A DNA stretch of 8,490 bases from Pseudomonadota bacterium (GTDB lineage: Bacteria > Pseudomonadota > Alphaproteobacteria > Rhizobiales > Devosiaceae): positions 1 through 8,490 of the forward strand of contig JAEYZJ010000109.1 of the NCBI GenBank assembly GCA_023430705.1, read 5' to 3'. Below, one piece after another: positions 1 to 6,058 of the stretch. A program made the translations under genes and the position numbers. How positions within the stretch are numbered: position 1 is the first letter of the stretch; every line of letters begins with the position of its first letter. The notes under the pieces were generated by a model. The model was not told the DNA's origin, made no database searches, and worked only from the letters and a program-made list of their open reading frames with translations.

Positions 1-1334
1 CCGAGGGCGAATGGCGTTTTCGCACGCGCAGCAGGACCGCCGAGCTCGATGGAAAAGCCGGCAGCTTCAGCGTCACCGCGGCGCGCGACGGCCAGCACGG
101 CCCGGTGGCGGTGGCGAACAAGTTCCACTTCGCCCATGCCGACGGCACGCCGTACTTCCCGTTCGGGACGACCTGCTATGCGTGGACGCACCAGCCGCTG
201 GCGATGCAGGCCGAAACGCTCGAGACGCTCGGCAAGGCCCGGTTCAACAAGATCCGCATGGGCGTGTTCCCCAAGGACTATCCGTTCAACGTCAACGAGC
301 CGCTGCAGGACGTCTATCTGCCCGGCGCCGATGGCAAGCTCGATTTCGATCGGCCAAACCCCAGGGCGTTCCAGCACTTCGAGCAGCAGGTCGGCAAGCT
401 CAGGGACATGGGAATCGAGGCCGACATCATCATGTTCCACCCCTATGACCGGTGGGACTATGCGAACATGTCGGCGGAGCAGGATTTCCGCTACGTCGAG
501 TACCTGGCGGCGCGGCTGGCCGCCTATTCCAACGTCTGGTGGGCGCTCGCCAACGAGTACGACTTCCTGCTCGATACCAAGCCCGTCGCGCAGTGGGATC
601 GCTACTTCCACATCCTCGAGGAGAACGACCCCTACGGGCACCTGAAGTCGATCCACAATGGCGACCAGTCGATGAACTTCGACCATCGCAAGGCCTGGGT
701 CAGCCACGTCTGCATCCAGAACTGGGACGTCAAGCGCACGCCCGAGTGGCGGGACGCCTATGGCAAGCCGGTGGTCAACGACGAGCCCGAATACGAAGGC
801 AACATCTGGCCGAGCTGGGGCAACATCACGGCCCAGGAGCTGACGCACCGGTTCTGGATCACGGTGATGCGCGGGGGCTATGCGGGGCATGGCGAAACCT
901 ATGCCGACCCCGATGACCTGATCTGGTGGGCCAAGGGCGGCAAGCTCCACGGCCAGGCCTGGACGCGCATCGGCTTCCTGCGCTCGATCATCGAAGAGGA
1001 CGTGAAGCACGGCCTCACCCCGATGGGGCACAACGCCACCTGGCCCTGGAGCCGGATCTCCGGGGCCCATGACGGCAAGGTCAGCTACATCTATTTCGGC
1101 GAGCATCAGCCCAACCAGTGGACCACCGGGCTGCCGAAGGACGACGGCGACTACGAGGTCGACCTGATCGACACCTGGAACATGACGGTCACCCCGGCCA
1201 GGCGCATCCCGGCGCTGATCCCGCACCCCACGCGGCATGGCGGCGTGGTGCGCGGCGGCAAGCCGGATGCCGCGTTCGGGATCGAGCTGCCGAGCCGGCC
1301 GTATCTGGCTCTTCGTGTCAGGCGGCTGGGTTGA
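1..1334 (+). CDS. DUF5060/DUF5605-type glycoside-hydrolase-like protein, 5' end outside window
   Basis: The reading frame is open from base 3, giving 443 visible residues before TGA at 1332-1334. The first ~35 residues (GEWRFRTRS...ELDGKAGSF) look like the end of a DUF5060 beta-sandwich, so the GTG at 105 is internal and the true start lies to the left. A TIM-barrel-like region follows. WWALANEYD (Glu codon 555-557) resembles the acid/base site after strand 4 of clan-A glycosidases, and NDEPEYEGN (Glu codon 783-785) resembles the DECxYEGN nucleophile region of this family. GGYAGHGETY and a small C-terminal beta domain (DUF5605-like) complete it. Family knowledge suggests polysaccharide or oligosaccharide hydrolysis; the substrate cannot be read from sequence. 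Any signal peptide would be outside the window. It converges on the DUF6176-like gene with an 82-base gap. The family call is fairly sure and the catalytic residues are inferred. Confidence 0.85.
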   Translation, partial: EGEWRFRTRSRTAELDGKAGSFSVTAARDGQHGPVAVANKFHFAHADGTPYFPFGTTCYAWTHQPLAMQAETLETLGKARFNKIRMGVFPKDYPFNVNEPLQDVYLPGADGKLDFDRPNPRAFQHFEQQVGKLRDMGIEADIIMFHPYDRWDYANMSAEQDFRYVEYLAARLAAYSNVWWALANEYDFLLDTKPVAQWDRYFHILEENDPYGHLKSIHNGDQSMNFDHRKAWVSHVCIQNWDVKRTPEWRDAYGKPVVNDEPEYEGNIWPSWGNITAQELTHRFWITVMRGGYAGHGETYADPDDLIWWAKGGKLHGQAWTRIGFLRSIIEEDVKHGLTPMGHNATWPWSRISGAHDGKVSYIYFGEHQPNQWTTGLPKDDGDYEVDLIDTWNMTVTPARRIPALIPHPTRHGGVVRGGKPDAAFGIELPSRPYLALRVRRLG

Positions 1335-1339
1335 TCGAA

Positions 1340-1356
1340 CGCCCGCATGTGGGGCG
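1340..1356. terminator. weak stem-loop after the glycosidase-like gene
   Basis: CGCCC (1340-1344) and GGGCG (1352-1356) form a perfect 5-bp stem with a 7-base loop, six bases after the stop codon at 1332-1334. No T-tract follows on either strand. It could help end transcription or protect the 3' end, but a stem this short is easily found by chance in GC-rich DNA. The rest of the 1335-1416 gap shows nothing recognisable. Confidence 0.2.
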
Positions 1357-1416
1357 AAGGGGGAGGCTCAGGCCGCGCGATGCATGGTGGCGTAGCGACC
1401 GCCGGCAGCGGGTGCC

Positions 1417-1764
1417 TCAGGGATCGCCTGGGCTGTGCCAGGTGAACACCGACGCCGGCATGGCGGCGCCGCCCTGCAGGTCGATGCCGTGCACGTCACG
1501 CACGAAGCCCAGCCACCAGCGATCATACTCGCTCTCGCCGAAGGTGCTCCGGACTCGTGAGGGATCCTCGAGCACCATCGAGTAGATGCAGAGATCGCCC
1601 ATCGGGCTTTCCTGCAGCGTGATGTTGTAGTGCTGGAAGTCACCGGTCTCCCGGCACAGCCGTTCCCATTCCGCCTGGTGCTGGGCGATTTCCTTGCCGA
1701 CCTTGCGGACGCGCTCCGCCTTCCCCGGCAACACCGGGAGTGCCAACGACGCCATGAACGGCAT
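1417..1764 (-). CDS. small DUF6176-like protein, function unknown
   Basis: The protein has 115 residues and no signal peptide or membrane segment, so it is probably cytoplasmic. The N-terminus (MPFMASLALPVLPGKAERV) followed by a charged helix, and then ESPMGDLCIYSMVLEDP, DRWWLGFVRDVHGIDL and a VFTWHSP end, match the pattern I associate with DUF6176-type proteins: a short ferredoxin-like or dimeric alpha-beta-barrel fold with a conserved HGIDL near the C-terminus. No biochemical role is known to me. The ATG at 1764 is chosen because GAGGAGG lies just upstream with ideal spacing; a second in-frame ATG at 1755 has no such site. The gene is 61 bases downstream of the cupin gene on the same strand, so they probably form an operon. 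The family name is from memory and moderately sure. Confidence 0.72.
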   Translation of the reverse strand: MPFMASLALPVLPGKAERVRKVGKEIAQHQAEWERLCRETGDFQHYNITLQESPMGDLCIYSMVLEDPSRVRSTFGESEYDRWWLGFVRDVHGIDLQGGAAMPASVFTWHSPGDP

Positions 1765-1769
1765 TCGAT

Positions 1770-1776
1770 CCTCCTC
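1770..1776 (-). promoter_or_regulatory. strong Shine-Dalgarno of the DUF6176-like gene
   Basis: On the minus strand the sequence reads GAGGAGG, five bases before the ATG at 1764. This near-perfect anti-16S match fixes the start codon. It also suggests efficient independent translation of the second gene of the pair. The intercistronic stem-loop ends 11 bases upstream of it. Confidence 0.8.
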
Positions 1777-1787
1777 GAAATGCTGGG

Positions 1788-1813
1788 GGTGGCGGCACCT
1801 GCACGCCGCCACC
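1788..1813 (-). repeat. perfect intercistronic stem-loop between the cupin and DUF6176-like genes
   Basis: GGTGGCGGC (1788-1796) and GCCGCCACC (1805-1813) are exact reverse complements with an 8-base loop. The element lies between the cupin stop (1826-1828) and the Shine-Dalgarno of the next gene (1770-1776). No T-tract follows in the direction of transcription, so it is not a canonical intrinsic terminator. In operons such stems often stabilise the upstream message or partly attenuate transcription; that role is inferred. Confidence 0.55.
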
Positions 1814-1825
1814 TGTTGCCGCCGC

Positions 1826-2311
1826 TCAGGGTCGGGTGAGGCCGTACCGCTTCTCCAGCACACCGAGCTCAGGTCCGGGAGACAGGCCCTGCGCCTCCCA
1901 GTCCATGAAGAAGTGCTCGTAGCCGCCCGGCGAGAAGACCGCCAGCCAACGGCCGGTGCCGGAGGTACGCTGGATGCTGTGCGGAGTGCCGGCAGGCGCC
2001 GCGACGAAGGTTCCCGGCCCGCCTTCGAACGTCTTGTCACCAAGGGTGAACCGATACGTGCCTTCAAGCACGTACCAGTACTCGGCGCGGCTGGCGTGGA
2101 CGATGTTGGCACCCGGCCCGTCGCCATCGAGGACGACGAACCCGAGCTGGCCGTCCGTCTGTTCCTGCGTCGCAAGAAGCTCGTCGTTGGCCCCGCTGGG
2201 GTGTATTGTCTTGTGCTGGCCGCCGATCGAATAGAACGGCTCGAAGGCGCTGGCGGCGACAGTCGTGCCGACAAACATGCCGGCGGCGATGAGAAGAGTG
2301 CGAATGTGCAT
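1826..2311 (-). CDS. secreted single-domain cupin protein
   Basis: The protein has 161 residues. A Sec-type signal peptide (residues 1-22) ends in ASA before FEPF, so export to the periplasm is expected. One cupin barrel follows. In motif 1 (GANIVHASRAEYWYVLEG) His72 and Glu77 align with the second His and the Glu of HxHxxxxE, but the first His is Ile70. In motif 2 (PAGTPHSI) His111 is the last ligand. Three of four usual metal ligands therefore remain, so metal binding is possible but altered. Enzyme activity and substrate are unknown; a small-molecule-binding role is equally possible. The ATG at 2311 is preferred to the GTG at 2314 because AGGAG is 6 bases upstream of it. The gene heads a probable operon with the DUF6176-like gene and diverges from the winged-helix regulator. 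Confidence 0.88.
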   Translation of the reverse strand: MHIRTLLIAAGMFVGTTVAASAFEPFYSIGGQHKTIHPSGANDELLATQEQTDGQLGFVVLDGDGPGANIVHASRAEYWYVLEGTYRFTLGDKTFEGGPGTFVAAPAGTPHSIQRTSGTGRWLAVFSPGGYEHFFMDWEAQGLSPGPELGVLEKRYGLTRP

Positions 2312-2317
2312 CACTGA

Positions 2318-2322
2318 CTCCT
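2318..2322 (-). promoter_or_regulatory. Shine-Dalgarno of the cupin gene
   Basis: The minus strand reads AGGAG with a 6-base spacer to the ATG at 2311, but only 3 bases to the GTG at 2314. This decides the start in favour of the ATG. Confidence 0.7.
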
Positions 2323-2356
2323 GAGGTTGATCCTGCGCGAGAATGGCGCGGCACCA

Positions 2357-2382
2357 TCGGCCCAGTCTTGAAGTCCGGCCGA
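2357..2382. promoter_or_regulatory. candidate operator dyad in the divergent cupin/regulator gap
   Basis: TCGGCC (2357-2362) and GGCCGA (2377-2382) form a perfect 6-bp dyad with a 14-base spacer, so half-site centres are 20 bases apart, about two helix turns. It sits in the 101-base gap (2312-2412) between two divergent start codons, where a regulator could control both directions. An AT-rich stretch (2381-2394) beside it could contain a -10 element on either strand, but I found no convincing -35/-10 pair. Six-base arms can occur by chance in GC-rich DNA. Confidence 0.3.
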
Positions 2383-2412
2383 ATTATTCTGAATCCGTCG
2401 CGAGGGCGAAGC

Positions 2413-3939
2413 ATGGAAAGGGTAGCGTTCGGCCCCTTCAGCTACGATCGGCAGCAGCGGCTGCTCTACCGCGACGCTGAACCGCTCGCGCTCGGTTCTC
2501 GAGGCGTGGCGCTGCTCCACCTCCTGCTGTCCCGGCGGGGCCAGGTCGTCTCCAAGGGCGAACTGATGGATGCCGCATGGCCAGGCCTCGCGGTCGAGGA
2601 GAGCAATCTGCCGGTGCAGATCGCCCTGCTTCGCCGGCTGCTCGGCGCTGCGGCGCATGGAGGCCAGTGGATCGTCACGGTTGCGCGCACCGGGTACCGC
2701 TTCATTCCGGAGTCCGATGTCGCCCCGCCGGCCGATCTGACCCGGTTCGAACACCCGAGAGTGGCGGTGCTCCCCTTCGTCGATTTCTCGGGGCGGCCGG
2801 ATACGCCGCTCGCCCAGTACCTGCTGCAGGACGTGGTTACCGCGCTGACCCGGTTTCGCGGATTGTCGGTCGTGCCCGTCAGTTCGAGTGCACGGGTGTC
2901 CGCCCCGATGCGCGATGCGCGAACGGTGGCCCGTCAGCTTGACGTCCACTATGTGGTCGAGGGCAGCTTCCGCCGGCGAGGCGAGCAGTTGCGGCTGAGC
3001 CTGCAACTGGTCGACGGCTCCAGCGGCGCCACTGTCTGGGCCGGCGACCTCCACATGCCATTGGTCGATGGAGTTGGCGACACCGACGAACTGGCCGGGC
3101 GGGCGGCGGCGGCGCTCGACAGCCAGGTCCATCTGGCGGAGATGGGCCGGGTGCATCGAAGGCACCCCGCAAGCGTTGAGGCCCACGACTACTACCTGCG
3201 GGGGCGGTGCAAGATTCTGACCTCGACCGAGGCCGACAATGCCGTCGCGCTCGACCTCTTCATGCGCGCCCTCGCGCTTGAACCCGACAATATCGAGTAC
3301 CTCGCCGGAGCGGCCGAAGCCATTCATCACAGGACGTCGGTTGGCTGGCGTCCGATCCCTGGCGCTTCCCGAACGATCGCGCTGGAGCTTTCCCGCCGTG
3401 GCCTTGATCGCGCCGGCGGCGACGCCGCTTCACTGGGACTTTTCGGCTCCGCATTGATGACTGCGCACGAGGAGGACGCCGGCTCCATCTTGACCGCACG
3501 GGCAGCCGCAATGAACCCCTACAGCGCGCTCGCCCTGGTGTGCGACGGCCTCGCAAGAACCTGGGACGGGGACATCGATGCCGCCGAGCACGCCTTCAGC
3601 CGCGCCGCCGACCTCGCTTCCGGGGACCCGACCCAGCGCTTCGCCTATCAGGGGCTGGGCAGGGTTGCCGCCCTGCGCGGGGACTGGGCAGGCGCGCTTC
3701 ATTGGGGACAGGTCACGAACGCCATCAGCCCGGGTCTTTCGGGCGGAAACACCCTGCGCATTGCCGCCAGCACCATGCTCGGCCGCATGGAGGATGCTCG
3801 TCGATACCTGCAGCACTACATGCTGATCGCCCCGGGCGTGAGCATTCGCAGCCTGAACGAGGGCCAACCGTTCCGCGACCGTACGCAAATCGCGCCCCTG
3901 TTCGGCGCCCTCAAGCGCGCCGGCCTGCCGGAACGCTAG
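2413..3939 (+). CDS. winged-helix transcriptional regulator with TolB-like and TPR-like domains
   Basis: The protein has 508 residues. Residues 1-98 are an OmpR/CadC-type winged helix: N-terminal strands (FGPFSYDRQQRLLYRD), recognition-helix region VEESNLPVQIALLRRLLG and wing TVARTGYRF. Residues ~114-225 resemble the TolB-N/FlgO-like domain often fused to such helices (RVAVLPFVDFSGRPDTPLAQ, ARQLDVHYVVEGSFRRRG, LQLVDGSSGATVWAG). The remainder to ~500 is helical with TPR-like repeats, e.g. ALDLFMRALALEPDNIEYLAGA. No hydrophobic segment separates helix and sensor, so unlike CadC it should be cytoplasmic. There is no receiver domain; the C-terminal part may sense a ligand or partner protein. The ATG at 2413 is chosen because GAGGG lies 6 bases upstream (2402-2406) and the winged helix begins directly after it; a TTG at 2368 is in frame but unsupported. 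It is divergent from the cupin operon, a likely target. Confidence 0.9.
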   Translation: MERVAFGPFSYDRQQRLLYRDAEPLALGSRGVALLHLLLSRRGQVVSKGELMDAAWPGLAVEESNLPVQIALLRRLLGAAAHGGQWIVTVARTGYRFIPESDVAPPADLTRFEHPRVAVLPFVDFSGRPDTPLAQYLLQDVVTALTRFRGLSVVPVSSSARVSAPMRDARTVARQLDVHYVVEGSFRRRGEQLRLSLQLVDGSSGATVWAGDLHMPLVDGVGDTDELAGRAAAALDSQVHLAEMGRVHRRHPASVEAHDYYLRGRCKILTSTEADNAVALDLFMRALALEPDNIEYLAGAAEAIHHRTSVGWRPIPGASRTIALELSRRGLDRAGGDAASLGLFGSALMTAHEEDAGSILTARAAAMNPYSALALVCDGLARTWDGDIDAAEHAFSRAADLASGDPTQRFAYQGLGRVAALRGDWAGALHWGQVTNAISPGLSGGNTLRIAASTMLGRMEDARRYLQHYMLIAPGVSIRSLNEGQPFRDRTQIAPLFGALKRAGLPER

Positions 3940-4005
3940 TCGCGGCCGGACATCCTGTCGCCATAAGCGGTCCTTGCGATCGTTGTGGTCCGCCGGCCGC
4001 GGCTA
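3937..4005. terminator. inverted repeat taking in the stop codons of two convergent genes
   Basis: CGCGGCCGG (3941-3949) and CCGGCCGCG (3993-4001) are perfect reverse complements. Pairing continues outward across one T-G position into TAG (3937-3939, stop of the regulator) and CTA (4003-4005, reverse complement of the S41 gene's TAG), giving about 13 bp. The 43-base loop holds the remaining intergenic DNA. There is no T-tract on either side. It may act as a bidirectional 3'-end structure between convergent genes; that function is inferred. Confidence 0.4.
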
Positions 4006-5124
4006 CATGCGCAGGGCCCATTCGAGCGCCGGATCGCTGCCGGCGAGGAAATCGGCGTGCGTGGCGTGGATCCGGTGGTTCGGATGAAAGGACGGCTCGC
4101 CCTCCGGCCCGAAGCGATAGAGCCGCGTCGCTACGGAGACCTTCAATCCTGAGCCGGGCAGCGTGAACCAGCCATTCTCCTGGTAGCCGTGGGGACGGCC
4201 ACCGATCGGCTCGCCGACGAGGATCGCCTCCGTCTCGCGGCTGAAGTCGATGGCGTTGACCATGCTTGCCGAGAACGTGCGGCGGCCGACAAGCACGAAC
4301 AACTGCCCGCTGACGAGCCCCAGCTGCTGCACGGGGACGAGCACCCGCTGCCTGCCCGCATAGAAGTTGCCGCCGGCGTTCCGGCGCAGGTCGATGACGA
4401 GCCTGGATGCCGGTCGTTCCTCAAGTGAACTGAACAGCGATGCAGCGGTGGCCTCCAGCCCGTGGTAGGACCGAAACTGCACATAGACCGCGTTCTGCTC
4501 CGCCAGCCGCGAGAACCAGAACAGCTCCTCCGTTCGCTGCATGGAAAGCGGCGCGTCGTCCGGGGGAACCAGCGGCCCGTCACCCGGGGGAAGAGAGACG
4601 ACATGCTCGCCCCCGCCCTTGTCAATGAACCGGAACTGCGGCTCGAGGCCGAGCGCGGCGAGAACCTCTGCTTCCCGAACAAGCTCGGCACTCCTTGCCA
4701 GCACAAACCACTCGTTCTCCCCCTGGGGAATGAGCCACTGCAGTCGGCCATGCAGCTCTGCAATCGGTTCGCCGCCTATCGCCAGCAAGCGTGCGCCGAG
4801 CAGTTCGCGGTGCGTCACTCCGGTTCGGACCACCGTCAGGTCGTCACCGAACCAATGGAGTTCGACAGGGAATTTCGGTCGGCTCGGGACAGCGACGAAG
4901 GTATGGCCGTCGCCGATGCCGGCAGCGATGCCGCGGAAAGCGACGACTGCGTCATTGTCCGACAGGAACGGCAGGCGGGCGGAGAGTTCCGCCACCCTGG
5001 CGTCGAACGCGGTCCGCGAGATGAGGTGGAACGGCTGGCGATGGTGGCGGACGATCCCCTCTGCCAGCTGCGCAAGGTCGGCCTGCCAGTCGATGGAACT
5101 TCCGATCGCGCTTCTCCCACCCAT
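4003..5124 (-). CDS. S41-family (tail-specific protease-like) peptidase
   Basis: The protein has 373 residues from the ATG at 5124. The N-terminal helical part (IDWQADLAQLAEGIVRHHR ... LSDNDAVVAFRGIAAGIGDGHT) is typical of S41 peptidases. DLRRNAGGN (about 245-253) matches the DxRxNxGG core. RRTFSAS places the likely nucleophile at Ser285, and GEPIGG (about 305-310) follows. It has no recognisable PDZ domain. Members of this group are often exported, but no signal peptide is visible here, so location is uncertain. The frame stays open to a GTG at 5193, yet those 23 codons have low G/C at third positions, no signal-peptide character and no Shine-Dalgarno, so the ATG is preferred. That ATG also lacks a Shine-Dalgarno; a weak TTGCGT-N16-TAATCA on the minus strand ends 10 bases before it, which would fit a leaderless message. 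It converges on the regulator gene. The family is sure and the start uncertain. Confidence 0.85.
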   Translation of the reverse strand: MGGRSAIGSSIDWQADLAQLAEGIVRHHRQPFHLISRTAFDARVAELSARLPFLSDNDAVVAFRGIAAGIGDGHTFVAVPSRPKFPVELHWFGDDLTVVRTGVTHRELLGARLLAIGGEPIAELHGRLQWLIPQGENEWFVLARSAELVREAEVLAALGLEPQFRFIDKGGGEHVVSLPPGDGPLVPPDDAPLSMQRTEELFWFSRLAEQNAVYVQFRSYHGLEATAASLFSSLEERPASRLVIDLRRNAGGNFYAGRQRVLVPVQQLGLVSGQLFVLVGRRTFSASMVNAIDFSRETEAILVGEPIGGRPHGYQENGWFTLPGSGLKVSVATRLYRFGPEGEPSFHPNHRIHATHADFLAGSDPALEWALRM

Positions 5125-5228
5125 CCGAGAGCCATGATTAGCCGAGTAGCGATCTGACGCAACCGTTCGCCATCGGGCGCGAAGCAGTCGCACACCGAGG
5201 CGTTCTGGCTGGGATTGGTCGCTGGATC

Positions 5229-5251
5229 TTCCGTACGTGGTCCGTACGGAA
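5229..5251. repeat. TTCCGTAC inverted repeat with overlapping TCCGTACG direct repeat
   Basis: TTCCGTAC (5229-5236) and GTACGGAA (5244-5251) are perfect reverse complements with a 7-base spacer. At the same time TCCGTACG occurs twice in direct orientation (5230-5237 and 5241-5248) with an 11-base period, about one helix turn. The element lies in the gap between the tRNA 3' end and the S41 start. It could be an operator for the S41 gene or a structure ending the tRNA transcript, though no T-tract follows on the minus strand. The rest of 5125-5283 shows nothing clear. Confidence 0.5.
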
Positions 5252-5283
5252 AATTCCTGGGACCGCTAAGTCACTGGAAGAAT

Positions 5284-5360
<77 letters not shown>

Positions 5361-5370
5361 AGTGGACAAG

Positions 5371-5399
5371 GCAATAGGCGATTGGGGCGGCGAGCGCAA
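5371..5399 (-). promoter_or_regulatory. candidate promoter of tRNA-Arg
   Basis: On the minus strand TTGCGC (5399-5394) and TATTGC (5376-5371) are separated by exactly 17 bases. The expected start of transcription falls a few bases before the tRNA 5' end at 5360, as usual for tRNA genes. The match to the sigma-70 consensus is partial (TTG at -35; TAT at -10), which is common in alphaproteobacteria. Nothing else is seen in 5361-5465. Confidence 0.4.
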
Positions 5400-5465
5400 G
5401 CCGGTGCGGGGCGGCTGTTGCGGGCCGCGACGGAGGGCGGGTTCTGTATCGTGTTCGGCCCGGGC

Positions 5466-5909
5466 TCAGGCGGCGCGGTGCCAGAGCCGGTCGAGTTCGC
5501 CGAGAAGCCGGAAGGTGACGCCTTCGGCCGCCTCGGCATCGCCGAGGGGGCGGGGCGGCTCCACGGATACGGCAGGCTCTCCGGACTCGCCGGGCTCGCC
5601 GGGCCCGTGCGCCTCGCCGCTTTCGGCCGCGGCCTGCAGGGAGGCGAAGACGGAGGCGATGCCCGCTTCGATCGCATCGTCGAGCAGAGGGGCATCTTCG
5701 CCGCCGGACTCGAGGGCCGCGAAGCGGGGGACGGGATCGGCCAGGGCCGGCAGTTCCCGGGCGAGGACGGGCGCGGCGGCGGCGGCGGTTCCTTCCACCG
5801 CGGCGACGGCCTCGAGGTCGGCGCTGACGGGCGTGGCGGGGGCCGGCGTGTCGGCGGCGGGGGCTTCGATAGCGGGGGCGGCGTCCTGCCGGTCCTCAAA
5901 CTCGCTCAT
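5466..5909 (-). CDS. acidic Ala/Pro-rich protein of unknown function
   Basis: The protein has 147 residues and I do not recognise a family. The N-terminal half is low-complexity and rich in Ala, Pro, Glu and Asp, probably disordered. Residues ~70-105 (PRFAALESGG, DDAIEAGIASVFASLQAA) could form helices. A Gly/Glu/Pro repeat (GPGEPGESGEP) follows. The last ~22 residues (EGVTFRLLGELDRLWHRAA) look like a conserved amphipathic helix that may bind a partner. There is no signal peptide or membrane segment. The ATG at 5909 is chosen because GGAGAG lies 4 bases upstream (5919-5914); an in-frame ATG at 5963 lacks one. It lies 149 bases downstream of rluA on the same strand. The opposite strand is also open because of GC bias, but the Shine-Dalgarno and ordered C-terminus favour this frame. 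Confidence 0.65.
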   Translation of the reverse strand: MSEFEDRQDAAPAIEAPAADTPAPATPVSADLEAVAAVEGTAAAAAPVLARELPALADPVPRFAALESGGEDAPLLDDAIEAGIASVFASLQAAAESGEAHGPGEPGESGEPAVSVEPPRPLGDAEAAEGVTFRLLGELDRLWHRAA

Positions 5910-5992
5910 CGGTCTCTCCGGGTCTGATGCGACGGATGGCGCGACCGGGCAGCTGCCGATCACGACACCGCGACGCTAGTCAGGGGTTTTGG

Positions 5993-6007
5993 CCCGTTTC
6001 CGACGGG
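5993..6007. terminator. small hairpin downstream of rluA
   Basis: CCCGT (5993-5997) and ACGGG (6003-6007) flank a 5-base loop in the 149-base gap after rluA. On the minus strand the stem is followed by CCAAAACC rather than a T-tract. It is only a weak candidate for an rluA 3'-end structure. No other gene or site was recognised in 5910-6058. Confidence 0.2.
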
Positions 6008-6058
6008 AATCCGGCCTCTGCATGACGATTTCGTGTCAGGCGGCCCGGCCCCTGCCCG

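Noticed and set aside
2311..3330. Minus-strand open frame opposite the regulator
   Set aside because: It overlaps the winged-helix and TolB-like coding sequence end to end and shows no domain; antisense artefact.
4462..5157. Plus-strand open frame opposite the S41 gene
   Set aside because: It lies wholly antisense to a gene with clear S41 motifs, and its product resembles no family. Open antisense frames are expected at this GC content.
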